A DNA stretch of 64,000 bases from Gammaproteobacteria bacterium (GCA_016716465.1 JADJWH010000001.1:1054001-1118000), one strand, 5' to 3'. Shown: positions 35,655 through 47,441, counted from the stretch's first letter. Made by a program: numbers and translations. The notes: generated by a model from the sequence alone, not told the origin.

Positions 35655-36026
35655 AGTTAATTAGACGGAGTCGGTGATATCGGTGATAGGCGGATTCTGT
35701 ATAGCATCGGCATGTCCTCGCCTCTTCGTCCGGTTTCCAGTAGGATACTCTCAACTCTTTCATGGATGAAAGCTGGAGTGTCGTCATGGATGACGATGAG
35801 CGCGCCGCCCGTGAGCGGCAGTTTTGGGTTCGTTATACAAATACCATTGTTCGCCAAGGCATTAAGCCTTCCCTGGAGCATTGGCACGTGCTGCGGGCGA
35901 AGTCATTCAAACGGAAATTGAGTACGGGTAGGTTGGGCTGAATGAAATGAAGCCCAACATGAACCATACCGGATCGTTGGGCTTCGCGGTGCTCAGCCCA
36001 ACCTACGATTACAACGAATACCGGGA
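35655..36026. other. Intergenic stretch between cassette array and lysS
   Basis: About 370 bp. A minus-strand frame from about 35887 to 35657 encodes 76 residues (MPMLQGRLNALANNGICITN..., ending SPTPSN), possibly a protein fragment; I do not recognise it and its start is unclear. The right part holds the inverted repeat described separately. No intI was found on either strand. Confidence 0.35.
35928..36006. repeat. Double-hairpin inverted repeat (REP-like)
   Basis: GTAGGTTGGGCTG (35928-35940) and CAGCCCAACCTAC (35994-36006) are exact inverted repeats. Each also pairs with an inner AAGCCCAA/TTGGGCTT, giving two hairpins. It abuts the 3' end of lysS (stop 36027). Elements of this kind recur between genes in gammaproteobacteria; I did not see a second copy in the window. 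Confidence 0.65.
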
Positions 36027-37526
<1,500 letters not shown>

Positions 37527-37542
37527 GTCATTCCTCGTCTTT

Positions 37543-37589
37543 GGGGACGGACCCCGTTTTTGAACAAACGAAAAACGGGGTCTATCCCC
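37543..37589. repeat. Long palindrome between prfB and lysS
   Basis: GGGGACGGACCCCGTTTTT and AAAAACGGGGTCTATCCCC form a 19-bp stem with two or three mismatches around a nine-base loop. It touches the prfB stop codon and ends 17 bp before the lysS start. It lacks a trailing T-run on the minus strand, so a REP/MITE-like element or an mRNA-stabilising hairpin fits better than a plain terminator. Confidence 0.6.
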
Positions 37590-38687
37590 TATAAGCCCTG
37601 CTTCAGGCTCGCCTCGATGAACTGATCCAGCGCGCCGTCGAGCACCGCCTGCGTGTTGCCGGTCTCGATGCCGGTGCGCAGATCCTTGATGCGCGACTGG
37701 TCGAGCACGTAGGACCGGATCTGGTTGCCCCAGCCGATGTCGCTCTTGCTGTCCTCCAGCGCCTGCGCCGCCGCGTTGCGCGCGTTGAGCTCGCGCTCGT
37801 ACAGCTTGGCCTGCAGCTGCTTCATCGCGGTGGAGCGGTTTTTATGCTGCGAGCGGTCGCTCTGGCACGCCACGACGATGCCGGAGGGGATATGTGTTAT
37901 GCGGATCGCCGATTCGGTGCGGTTGACGTGCTGGCCGCCGGCGCCGCTGGCGCGATAGGTGTCGACCTTGAGGTCGGCCGGGTTGATGTCGATCTCGATA
38001 TCGTCGTCCACCTCCGGCGAGACGTACACCGCGGCGAAGGAGGTGTGGCGGCGGTTGCCGGAATCGAAGGGGGACTTGCGCACCAGGCGGTGCACGCCGG
38101 TCTCGGTGCGCAGCCAGCCGTAGGCGTACTCGCCGTCGAGCTTGATGGTGGCGCTCTTGATCCCCGCCACCTCGCCCGGCGACACCTCGATCAGTTCGGT
38201 CTTGAAGCCGTGCGCCTCGCCCCAGCGCAGATACATGCGCAGCAGCATCTCGGCCCAGTCCTGCGCCTCGGTGCCGCCGGAGCCGGCCTGGATGTCGAGG
38301 AAGGCGTTGCTGGGGTCCATCTCGCCGGCGAACATGCGGCGGAACTCCATCGCGGCCAGCTTGCGCTCGGTCTCGTCGAGGTCCGCGATCACCGCGTTGG
38401 CGGTGGTCGCGTCGCCCTCCTCGTCGGCGAGCTCGAGCAGTTCGCGCGCCTCGTTCAGGCTGTCCTCGACCTCGGCGCAGCCGTTGACCGTCTCCTGCAG
38501 GCGCACCCGCTCGCGACCCAGCTCCTGGGCGCGCTGCGGGTTGCCCCACACGGCCGGATCCTCCAGCTCGCGCCCGACCTCAATCAGTCGCTCCTGCTTG
38601 CTGGCGAGGTCAAAGATACCTCCCCAGGTCGGCGAGGCGACCCTGCATGTCCTTGATGCGCGTGAATACGAGATTGAGTTCGAGCAT
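37589..38687 (-). CDS. prfB: Peptide chain release factor 2 (programmed +1 frameshift)
   Basis: RF2 terminates at UAA and UGA. Translation starts at ATG 38687 (MLELNLVFTRIKDMQG), runs 25 codons to CTT TGA (38615-38610) and shifts +1 to continue DLASKQERLIEVG to the stop at 37589. The slippery sequence GGGGAGGTATCTTTGAC keeps the internal Shine-Dalgarno-like AGG and CTT-TGA-C. In the body the GGQ motif lies in ASGAGGQHVNRTESAIR and the tripeptide anticodon SPF in RKSPFDSGNRRHTS. In-frame UGA read by RF2 itself gives autoregulation. Confidence 0.97.
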
Positions 38688-38768
38688 GGTGTCCGCCGTT
38701 GGATAAAACACGGCATTGTACTACAGGGAAAAACCCAAACGGAAATGCCGCCGACGCGGAGTCCGCGC

Positions 38769-40520
38769 TCAGTCCACGATGTGTTCGATGATCAGCTGCG
38801 GGCTGCGCTGCCCCCGGTACTCGTTGACGTCCAGCCGGTAGGCGATGCGGATCTCCCCGCTCACGGCCGGGCACTGGTCCACGCGGGTATTGAAGGCGAT
38901 GGCGTCGACGTGGCGCCGCGTGCCGGGCAGGCGCAGCACCATCTTGACGTGACGCGCCCCGACGCAGCGCCGCTCCGCCACCTCGAAGCGGCCGTCGAAG
39001 ACCGGCTCGGGGAAACCCTGGCCCCACGGCCCGGCGTCGCGCAGCAGCTCCGCGACGTCGAGCGAGATCTCGTCCGCGGCGAGCTCCCCGTCGCTGTAGA
39101 TCACGCCGCGCAGCTCGGCCGGATCGAGGTGGCGGCGCACCTCTTCCTCGAAGGCCGCCTGGAAGGCCGGAAAATCCGCCGGCCGCAGGGTCAGGCCGGC
39201 CGCCATCGCATGGCCGCCGAACTTGACGATCAGGCCGGGGTGGCGCGTCGCCACCGCGTCGAGCGCATCACGGATATGCAGGCCCGGGATCGAGCGCGCC
39301 GACCCCTTGATCTCGTCCTCCCCCGCCGGCGCGAAGGCGATGACCGGACGGTGCAGCTGCTCCTTCAGGCGCGAGGCCAGGATCCCGATCACCCCCTGAT
39401 GCCAGTCCGCGTGATACAGGCACAGGCTCACGCCGCCGGAGGCCGGGCCGACCTCCCCGGGCAGCTCATCCAGGCAGGACTGGGCCTGCGTCTTCATTTC
39501 GTCCTCGATGCGCCGCCGCTCCTGATTCAGCCCGTCGAGCCGTTCCGCCATCGCGAAGGCGTCGGCCTCGTCGTCGCACAGCAGGCATTCGATGCCGAGC
39601 GACATGTCCTCCAGCCGGCCGGCGGCATTCAGGCGCGGACCGAGGGCGAAGCCGAGATCGGTCGCGGTCAGCCGCTCCAGTTCGCGCTTGGCGACCCGGA
39701 CCAGGGCGCGAATCCCGGCGCAGCCCTTGCCGCGGCGGATGCGCGCCAGCCCCTGCGCCACCAGGATGCGGTTGTTCCGGTCGAGGACGGCGACGTCCGC
39801 CACCGTGCCCAGCGCCACCAGGTCGAGCAGCTCGGCGAGACGCGGCTCCTCGCTGCCGCGGGCGGCGAACCAGCCCGCGTCGCGCAGGCGCCGGCGCAGG
39901 GCCAACATGACGTAGAAGATCACCCCGACGCCGGCCAGGCTCTTGCTGGGGAAGGTGTCGCCGGGCTGGTTCGGATTCACGATCACGTCCGCCGCGGGCA
40001 GCTCCCGCCCCGGCAGGTGATGGTCCGTGATCAGCACCCGGATGCCGCGCGCCCGGGCCGCCGCGACACCCTCGAGGCTGGAGATGCCGTTGTCCACCGT
40101 GATGATCAGCTCGGGAGGCCGGGCGGGATTCTGGCGCTGCGCCAGGTCGACGATCTCGGGCGTGAGGCCGTAGCCGTATTCGAAGCGGTTCGGCACCAGG
40201 TAGCCGACCTCGCGCGCGCCCATCATGCGCAGGGCGCGCACGCCGAGCGCGCAGCTGGTCGCGCCGTCGGCGTCGAAATCGCCGACGATCAGGATGCGGC
40301 CATCGGCCGCCAGCACATCGTGCAGCAGCACCGCCGCGGCGTCGCAGCCGGACAGCATTTCCACCGGCAGCAGGGATTCGAGCGAGCGCTCCAGTTCCTG
40401 CGCGGTGGCGACCCGGCGACCGGCGTAGACACGCTTCAGCACGGGATGGAGATCCGCCGGCAGGCCGTCCCCCGCGATCGCGGCGGCGGGCTGCCGGCGT
40501 TCGATCAGAAAGCTCGTCAT
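38769..40520 (-). CDS. recJ: Single-stranded-DNA exonuclease RecJ
   Basis: RecJ degrades single-stranded DNA 5' to 3' in recombination and mismatch repair. From MTSFLIERRQPAA it has 583 residues. DHH-family motifs: FDADGATS (motif II), VDNGISS, ITDHHLPG (motif III). DHHA1 follows with KFGGHAMAAGLTL, then the OB domain. The frame opens upstream over the rpfE-like gene, but the start 3 bp after that gene's stop fits the family. Confidence 0.96.
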   Translation of the reverse strand: MTSFLIERRQPAAAIAGDGLPADLHPVLKRVYAGRRVATAQELERSLESLLPVEMLSGCDAAAVLLHDVLAADGRILIVGDFDADGATSCALGVRALRMMGAREVGYLVPNRFEYGYGLTPEIVDLAQRQNPARPPELIITVDNGISSLEGVAAARARGIRVLITDHHLPGRELPAADVIVNPNQPGDTFPSKSLAGVGVIFYVMLALRRRLRDAGWFAARGSEEPRLAELLDLVALGTVADVAVLDRNNRILVAQGLARIRRGKGCAGIRALVRVAKRELERLTATDLGFALGPRLNAAGRLEDMSLGIECLLCDDEADAFAMAERLDGLNQERRRIEDEMKTQAQSCLDELPGEVGPASGGVSLCLYHADWHQGVIGILASRLKEQLHRPVIAFAPAGEDEIKGSARSIPGLHIRDALDAVATRHPGLIVKFGGHAMAAGLTLRPADFPAFQAAFEEEVRRHLDPAELRGVIYSDGELAADEISLDVAELLRDAGPWGQGFPEPVFDGRFEVAERRCVGARHVKMVLRLPGTRRHVDAIAFNTRVDQCPAVSGEIRIAYRLDVNEYRGQRSPQLIIEHIVD

Positions 40521-40522
40521 CG

Positions 40523-41581
40523 TTATTCTTCCGGACCCTGTCGCGATTCCCGGGCATGGGCGGCGAACGGCCGCGCGCGCCGCCACCAGCGGCGCGCCTG
40601 TCCCGGGCGGATATGATAATCGAGCGCGCCGGCCCCGCCTATGGTCAGCGCCGCGAGCCGGCCGGCGCGCAGCCGCGCCCACAGCGGACCGAGCCAGTGT
40701 TCCTGCAGGGCCCGCATCGCCTCCTGCCATTCCTCCACCGCGCCGAGCCGCGCCGCAACGGCGAGGCGATCGAGCACGATGAGGTGGCGGCCGCCCGCGG
40801 CGACGGCGCCCCAGGCCGCGGCGTCCGCCGGCAGCGGATGCGGCGCAAGACCGGCGGTCAGCGCGAGCCCGCGCGCGAGGGGGTGATCGCCCCAGACCTG
40901 CGTGAACCGGCAGTCACCCGGCGGCGGCAGGCGCCCGCCGCCCCAGAACCAGACGCTGTTGATCTCGACCTCCCCGCGCGCCAGGCGGGCCCGATTGACC
41001 TCGCTCGCGTGCAGCAGCATCTGGACCTCGTTGAGCAGGCGGCGCCAGGTGCGCGCGTCCGCGCCCGTCGGCAGATGCGGCCGGATATCCTGTCCCAGCA
41101 CCGCCTCCAGCGGCGTAAAGGCCACGGCGGGAGGCTGCGGCAGGCGGAGATACCAGCGCTCCGGCGCCGGCGCCTCGAGCCGGATCCCGGTCTCGACGAA
41201 ATGGGCGGCGATCTCGCCGCACAGGGCCTCCGCCTCCGCCCGGCTCACCGTCCCGGCCCCGGTCAGCACGACCCGGTCCTGGCCGACGCGCAGATGCACG
41301 GGATCGGCGCTCAGACAATAGTCGCCGCCGGGGTCGCCGCCGTCCGAGCACAACCGCAACGGCGCCTCCGGTAAACCGTCCGCATGCTGCGTGTCCATGC
41401 CGAACGCCGTGAACAGGGCGGCCGCCAGGTCGTCACCCGCGGCCGCCCGCGCCTCGGCGCGGGAGAGCAGCCGCCCCAGCACGCGCGCCGGCATGTCCGC
41501 CGCCGCCAGCGTGGCCTCATCCGCGCCGCGCGGACCGAACAGACCGGGGATCAGCAGCACCAGCTCGGGATTGACGGCCAC
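40523..41581 (-). CDS. RpfE-like protein (COG4255, phosphoglycerate-mutase-related)
   Basis: A 352-residue cytosolic protein of the family found directly upstream of recJ in many gammaproteobacteria, called RpfE in Xanthomonas. The diagnostic block LLNEVQMLLHASEVNRARLARGEVEINSVWFWGGG is near residue 190, and a GGDYCLSADPVHLRV block lies near residue 85. It is distantly related to alkaline-phosphatase/iPGM folds, but the metal ligands are not evident and its role is unknown. Confidence 0.85.
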   Translation of the reverse strand: MAVNPELVLLIPGLFGPRGADEATLAAADMPARVLGRLLSRAEARAAAGDDLAAALFTAFGMDTQHADGLPEAPLRLCSDGGDPGGDYCLSADPVHLRVGQDRVVLTGAGTVSRAEAEALCGEIAAHFVETGIRLEAPAPERWYLRLPQPPAVAFTPLEAVLGQDIRPHLPTGADARTWRRLLNEVQMLLHASEVNRARLARGEVEINSVWFWGGGRLPPPGDCRFTQVWGDHPLARGLALTAGLAPHPLPADAAAWGAVAAGGRHLIVLDRLAVAARLGAVEEWQEAMRALQEHWLGPLWARLRAGRLAALTIGGAGALDYHIRPGQARRWWRRARPFAAHARESRQGPEE

Positions 41582-41618
41582 GCGCAGACGTCCTCGGGTG
41601 TTCGCTGCGTCCGGCGCC

Positions 41619-42056
41619 TCAGCGCGGCCAGCAGTCCGCCTGTTCCGGATCGTCGAGACCGGGACCGTCCTGATCGATCGTCAGGGTCCCGCAGGCATCG
41701 TGAATCTGGTCGGAATCGGAACGGGGCACGGCGCGCGCCAGGAACTCGGTCAACGGATCCTCCACGGAGACCAGCGCGAGGCGGTAATGACCGCCCGGTG
41801 AGTCGACCTCATCGGCGGGCCATCCCAACGTCGTAAGTCCTTCGGCGTAATACTGATGTATGGCGCGATAGCGTTCCTGCTCGAGCTGTATCCGGAACAG
41901 TTCCGTCGTCGCGTCCGCGCGCCGGCTCTTGCGCACCAGATCGTGATACGTGGGCAATGCGATGGTGACCAGGATGCTCAGGATGGCCATCACGGCCAGC
42001 AGTTCGATCAAGGTGAAACCGTCCTTATGGTGTCCGTAACCCTTCCCATGTCGCAT
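41619..42056 (-). CDS. pilE: Type IV pilin PilE-like protein
   Basis: A 145-residue prepilin. The leader MRHGKGYGHHKDG is cut before FTLIELLAVMAILSILVTIA, with Glu at +5 as PilD requires. A short globular domain ends with two cysteines (DACGTLT and QADCWPR), the usual disulfide loop. GGAGGAGGG lies 6 nt before the chosen ATG; the frame opens further upstream. It is divergent from the fimT-pilW-pilX set and could be the major or a minor subunit. Confidence 0.85.
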   Translation of the reverse strand: MRHGKGYGHHKDGFTLIELLAVMAILSILVTIALPTYHDLVRKSRRADATTELFRIQLEQERYRAIHQYYAEGLTTLGWPADEVDSPGGHYRLALVSVEDPLTEFLARAVPRSDSDQIHDACGTLTIDQDGPGLDDPEQADCWPR

Positions 42057-42223
42057 GTGTCGCCCTCCTCCCTGAGTCATGCCCGGGTCGTACGTGAGTC
42101 GCGCGATCTCCGTGTTTGTCACGCGCTACACACGGGGGTAGACTACGGTCAACCGCATGGATCGCGGCCGCGGCCTCCCTGACCGCCGCTACGCAACGAA
42201 ATCGTTGGCAAACGGATTTGCCT

Positions 42224-42742
42224 ATGCGATGCACTCTATCACAGGGCCTCACCCTCATCGAGCTGGTGTTGACGCTCGGCGTACTCTCCGTGCTGGCGGT
42301 ATCCGCCACACCCTCGTTGCTCGATCTGCTCGACCGCCACCGGCTGCGCGGGGCCGCGGAAAATCTCCGCAGCGACCTGATGCTCGCGCGCGCCGAGGCG
42401 CTGCGACTGAATACGGCGGTCAGCGTCGCGTTCTGGATCGACATCGAGGGCGGGGGCTGGTGTTACGGCCTGAGCGATACCGGTCCGTGCGACTGTGCGA
42501 CGGACGGTGACTGTCGCCTCGATGGCGCGCCCGCGCACGGCGCCGCGGCGGAACGCTTTCCCCGCGTCGGTCTCGCGACCAGCTTCCCGCATGGCATGAC
42601 GAGTTTTCAGCCCGCGCGCGGCACGGCCAATGCGGGCACGGTGACGCTGAACGTCGGGGTCTCGGAGGTGGACGTCGTGCTGAGCGCGCTGGGCCGGGTC
42701 AGGCTGTGCTCCGACAGCCTGGGGGGCTATCCGCCGTGCTGA
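42224..42742 (+). CDS. fimT: FimT/GspH-type minor pseudopilin
   Basis: A 172-residue prepilin from MRCTLSQG, cut before LTLIELVLTLGVLSVLAVSATPS, with +5 Glu. The FimT/GspH domain reads LRSDLMLARAEALRLNTAVSV, typical of the family. Cysteines CDCATDGDC and the C-terminal LCSDSLGGYPPC suggest disulfides. It begins the rightward minor-pilin operon that primes type IV pilus assembly. Confidence 0.88.
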   Translation: MRCTLSQGLTLIELVLTLGVLSVLAVSATPSLLDLLDRHRLRGAAENLRSDLMLARAEALRLNTAVSVAFWIDIEGGGWCYGLSDTGPCDCATDGDCRLDGAPAHGAAAERFPRVGLATSFPHGMTSFQPARGTANAGTVTLNVGVSEVDVVLSALGRVRLCSDSLGGYPPC

Positions 42743-43383
42743 ACGGCGCCGTCCCGCGCGGCTTCAGCCTGGTCGAGCTGATGGTGGCGATCACCCTCGG
42801 CCTGTTCGTGCTCGCCGGCGTTTCCTCGCTCTACGCCGAGGTGGTCCGGTCCAACGCGGCGGTACTCAGGACCGCGCACCTGCAGCAGACCCTGTGGTCG
42901 CTGATGACGCTGATCACGGACGATGTCCGGCGCGCCGGCTACTGGAGTCGCGCCGAACTCGCCCTCGACGGGTCCGCCGTCAACCGCTACGCGCCGATCC
43001 ATGTCCTCGACGGCGACTGCCTGCTGTACAGCTACGACGAACAGCGCGACGATGCGGACGGCGCGCCGGATCCCGAAGACCATCAGGGTTTCCGCCTGAA
43101 CGGCGCCGGACTTCAGCTCAAGACCACCGACGAGACCTGCGCCGGCACGACCTGCACGGACTGCGGGAGCGGTACCTGGTGGCTGATGAACGACGCGCAG
43201 GGCATCCGCGTCACCGCCCTGTCCTTCACCCTCACCGAGCACGCCCGCCCCTTCGATGGCACCGGACGCGAGATCGTCGCGCGCGAGGTCGGCATCCGCC
43301 TCGAGGGCGAGATCGCCAGCGATCCTTCCGTGCATCAGAGCCTGACCGGCCGCGTCAGCGTGCGCAATCATGAGATCCGCTGA
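42736..43383 (+). CDS. pilW: PilW-type minor pilin
   Basis: GTG at 42736 overlaps the fimT stop; an ATG at 42706 is also in frame. The prepilin site is RGFSLVELMVAITLGLFVLAGVSS with +5 Glu. The globular part (about 215 residues) has a Cys pair (CAGTTCTDC) and ends VSVRNHEIR. PilW initiates and stabilises pili with FimT, PilX and PilV. It overlaps pilX by 14 bp. Confidence 0.88.
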   Translation: MLNGAVPRGFSLVELMVAITLGLFVLAGVSSLYAEVVRSNAAVLRTAHLQQTLWSLMTLITDDVRRAGYWSRAELALDGSAVNRYAPIHVLDGDCLLYSYDEQRDDADGAPDPEDHQGFRLNGAGLQLKTTDETCAGTTCTDCGSGTWWLMNDAQGIRVTALSFTLTEHARPFDGTGREIVAREVGIRLEGEIASDPSVHQSLTGRVSVRNHEIR

Positions 43384-44443
43384 AGCATTCACATCCTCCG
43401 CTCGCCAGCGCGGCGCGGCGACACTGGTGATCACGCTCCTGCTGCTGTTCTCGATGAGCCTGATGATGCTCTACGCCGCGCGCGTGGGCGTCGTCGAGCA
43501 ACGCCTCGCGGCGAATGATGCGCGGGCGCGCGCGGCCTTCGCCGCCGCCCAGGCCGGACTCGAACGGACGCTCGGCGAACTCGCCACGCTCGACCGGGAA
43601 TCGCTGGTCTACGACGCCGCGGGCTGGACCGTGTTCGATGCCGGGGACGAAGCACTCGCCAACGGGTCCGAATACCACACGGAGGTGAACAATCTCGCGC
43701 TGGTCCCGTTCGACGCCGGACTGCTCCGGCTCGATGCGCGCGGCTCCACCGGGGCGGGCGGCGGCGCGCGCTCGGTGACGCTGCTGGCGGCATTCGCGTC
43801 CCTGCTGCCAAACGTGCCGCCCGCACCGCTGGTGACGCGCGGCAGCCTGTCGCACACCGACCCGCTGACGCTGACGAACTCCGCCCGTCCGGTCGGCGCC
43901 TGGCTCGGCGGCCTGTACACCCCGGGCGGAATTCTCGACCCGCGCTTCGGCGAACCCGCATCCTGTCCGCCGTTCGGGATCTGCGCGGGCGACGCCCGCC
44001 TCGGCGCGCTGGCGCCGGAGCCCTTCTTCGCCAATACCTTCGGTCGCCCGCCGCCGGCCCTGCGCTCGGACGCCGAGATCGTCCGCTGCACGCCCTGCGA
44101 TCCCGCAGCGGTACCCGCCGGGGCCCGGCTCGTCTGGTACGAAAATGACGGCGCACCCGTCACGATCGCGGAAGGACAACTGGGGACGGCGACGCATCCG
44201 CTCATCACGATCGTCGCGGGCGACTTCGCGCCGGCGGGCGCGCTGCACATCCACGGACTGCTGTTCGTGCTCGGCGACTGGACCGGCGGCGGCGCCCCGC
44301 TGACGGTCGAGGGGGCCGTGATCGTCGCGGGCGAGATCTCCGGCATCGGCCCGGCCGAGCTGGTCTACGACAGCGGCGCCCTGGAAATCCTGCACCAGTC
44401 CGGGCGCTACGCCTTCGTGCCCGGCAGTTGGATCGACTCCTGA
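43370..44443 (+). CDS. pilX: PilX-type minor pilin
   Basis: A 357-residue protein with the PilX N-terminal segment RGAATLVITLLLLFSMSLMMLYAARVGVVEQR, which lacks the usual +5 Glu as many PilX do. The long C-terminal domain is Gly/Ala/Pro-rich, with two Cys pairs (SCPPFGIC, CTPC) and no known enzyme motif. It is longer than classical PilX, and in that resembles PilX-like proteins of other gammaproteobacteria. pilV should follow at 44446. Confidence 0.85.
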   Translation: MRSAEAFTSSARQRGAATLVITLLLLFSMSLMMLYAARVGVVEQRLAANDARARAAFAAAQAGLERTLGELATLDRESLVYDAAGWTVFDAGDEALANGSEYHTEVNNLALVPFDAGLLRLDARGSTGAGGGARSVTLLAAFASLLPNVPPAPLVTRGSLSHTDPLTLTNSARPVGAWLGGLYTPGGILDPRFGEPASCPPFGICAGDARLGALAPEPFFANTFGRPPPALRSDAEIVRCTPCDPAAVPAGARLVWYENDGAPVTIAEGQLGTATHPLITIVAGDFAPAGALHIHGLLFVLGDWTGGGAPLTVEGAVIVAGEISGIGPAELVYDSGALEILHQSGRYAFVPGSWIDS

Positions 44444-44445
44444 GC

Positions 44446-45199
<754 letters not shown>

Positions 45200-45200
<1 letters not shown>

Positions 45201-46063
45201 GCTTCATTCGCGCCATGGTAGCGGTACAGAAAGCGTTCCTCGGGGGCGGCGTTCTCGTCGTAGACCCAGATGTCGATCCCCTGCACCGCGCTGCGGCGGA
45301 GCGCGGCCTTCAGCATGTCGCCGATCCGGAATACCTCCAGCAGATAACCGCCGAGGTTCAGCCGGCGCTGCTCCACGCTGTCCAGCCCGACGGCGCGCGC
45401 GTAGACGGGCTGCATCAGCAGGGCCCCGTATTGCTCTGTGCCGCCGTTGTCGAACACCAGCTTCTCGGCGTTGACCCAGTCCCCGCTGTCGCGCGCGAGA
45501 TCCAGATCCGCGTGCATGGCGGGATCCGAGGCGAGGTCATATCCGAGCAGGTGACTGTTCTGCGCCAGCGGCTCGGCGAAATAGATCGGGAAATAGACCG
45601 GGCGCGTCGCGGCCGCCGCGAAGCGGGCCTCGTCGTTCAGTTCGGTGAAGCGGAAACCGGGCAGGCCGGAACGCCGGGCCCGGCCCTCCAGATCGGCGCG
45701 CGCGCCGGCCGGCACACGCGGCACCCAGGCAATCATCTGCAGGTCGGCGTGATGGGCGAGATTGTGGTCGACGAAACGCCTGAATTCCTCGCGGCTGACG
45801 ACCTCCGAGGCGCTGTAGAGGCCGACCAGCGAGTTCATCAGGTCGAGGTGGCGTTCCAGTTCCTTGGCGATGTCGGAGGCGTGGGTGCCGGCGAGGAATT
45901 CGAACTCCGCCTGGTTGATCTCGTATTCCCATTCATGCGCCTGAAGGGCGAGCAGGACGGAGACGGCGATACCGGCAAGCAGCACCACCGCCTGGACGGT
46001 GGGAAAGCGGGCCGGCAGGCCATCCTTCCCCCATGCGTGAGTCATTCGATCCGGCGCAGACAC
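45200..46063 (-). CDS. CHASE-domain sensor protein, truncated by the artefact
   Basis: The N-terminal part (about 285 residues) of a membrane sensor. One membrane helix (VQAVVLLAGIAVSVLLAL) is followed by a periplasmic CHASE domain (MIAWVPRVPAGARADLE, YFPIYFAEPLAQNSHLLGYDLASDP, GALLMQPVYARA). The frame then enters the pilV/G-C junk near 45200, so the second membrane helix and the output domain (histidine kinase or diguanylate cyclase) are missing. The start is GTG at 46063 or ATG at 46045. It would be convergent with the pilin operon. Confidence 0.75.
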
Positions 46064-46328
46064 TCTGCCCCCGCTCCGGGGTCCCGCGCGGACCCGCGTA
46101 TCAACCCTCTTCTATATCGGTTCGTGGACGGCGGGGTGTTAGGCGCCGGTCTGCCAACTGGGCGGAATGACGGGAAAATTCCCGCTTCTGCCGGCGGCGC
46201 GTTCGATGCGCGGCGCCGCACACCGTACGGGAAGACCGGATATCATGAGATACAACTTAAGATATTAATTACAATTTATTGATTATTATAAATATTATTT
46301 ATGATACCACTCAGAAACTTCGCCGGGA
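46064..46328. other. AT-rich intergenic stretch after thrC
   Basis: 265 bp between the CHASE gene and the end of thrC. Positions 46250-46310 are strikingly AT-rich, made of short A and T runs. No hairpin with a T-run was found, so I do not call a terminator. Confidence 0.4.
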
Positions 46329-47396
46329 TCAGTCCATCCGACTCAGGATCGCCTGCTTGACCGCGTCGAGTTTGGCCTCGACCGTCAGCACGGCGCCCTG
46401 GTTCTGCTTGATGGCGGTATCCGGATCCTTCAGGCCGTGGCCGGTCAGGGTGCAGGCCACGCGGCTGCCCTCCGGGATGCGGCCGCTGCGGATGTCACGC
46501 AACGCGCCGGCAAGGGAGATCGCGGAGGCCGGTTCGCAGAACACGCCCTCGTGGGCGGCGAGCAGCTTCTGCGCCGCGAGGATATCCTCGTCGGTGAACT
46601 CGTCGAACCAGCCGCCCGATTCGCGGTTCGCCTGCCAGGCCAGGTCCCAGCTCTGCGGGTGCCCGATGCGGATGGCGGTGGCCACCGTTTCCGGCTCGTC
46701 GACCATGTGGCCGCGCAGGAACGGGGCCGCTCCCGCCGCCTGGTAGCCGGCCATGACCGGGCGTTTCGCCGCGATGCCGTCGGCGTGATATTCCTTGTAG
46801 CCCATCCAGTAGGCGCTGATGTTGCCGGCGTTGCCCACCGGCAGACAGTGATAATCGGGGGCGTTGCCCAGCGCCTCGATGATCTCGAAGGCCGCCGTCT
46901 TCTGCCCCTGCAGGCGGAACGGATTGATCGAATTGACGATCGCGATCGGCGCCGCCCGGCCGACCTGCTTGACCAGCTCCATGCCGGCGTCGAAGTTGCC
47001 CTTGATCTGGATCACGCAGGCGCCGTGCATCATCGCCTGCGCGAGCTTGCCGAGCGCGATCTTGCCGTCCGGGATCAGCACGAAGGCAGTCACGCCGGCG
47101 CGCGCGGCATAGGCGGCGGCAGCGGCCGAGGTATTGCCGGTGGAGGCGCAGATGATGGCACGACTGCCCTCTTCCACCGCCTTGGTCACGGCCATGGTCA
47201 TGCCGCGGTCCTTGAACGAACCGGTCGGGTTCAGCCCTTCGAATTTGACGTAGATCTCCACGTCCTTGCCGATCTGGCGCGGGATGTTCTCGAGACGGAT
47301 CAGCGGCGTGTTGCCCTCGCCCAGGCTGATGATGCGGGTGTCGGGACCGACCGGCAGGCGGTCGCGGTATTTCTCGATCAATCCGGTATAACGCAT
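46329..47396 (-). CDS. thrC: Threonine synthase
   Basis: ThrC converts O-phosphohomoserine to threonine with PLP. The 355-residue protein belongs to the shorter, bacterial fold-type II group. The PLP lysine is in NPTGSFKDRGM near residue 60, CASTGNTSAAAAAYAA binds the cofactor phosphate, and the start ends LGEGNTPLIRLE. It is third in alaC-hom-thrC, 45 bp after hom. Confidence 0.97.
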   Translation of the reverse strand: MRYTGLIEKYRDRLPVGPDTRIISLGEGNTPLIRLENIPRQIGKDVEIYVKFEGLNPTGSFKDRGMTMAVTKAVEEGSRAIICASTGNTSAAAAAYAARAGVTAFVLIPDGKIALGKLAQAMMHGACVIQIKGNFDAGMELVKQVGRAAPIAIVNSINPFRLQGQKTAAFEIIEALGNAPDYHCLPVGNAGNISAYWMGYKEYHADGIAAKRPVMAGYQAAGAAPFLRGHMVDEPETVATAIRIGHPQSWDLAWQANRESGGWFDEFTDEDILAAQKLLAAHEGVFCEPASAISLAGALRDIRSGRIPEGSRVACTLTGHGLKDPDTAIKQNQGAVLTVEAKLDAVKQAILSRMD

Positions 47397-47441
47397 GGGT
47401 CTTTCCTCGGGACTGCGGATTCGATGGCCCGGTGCCGGGCC

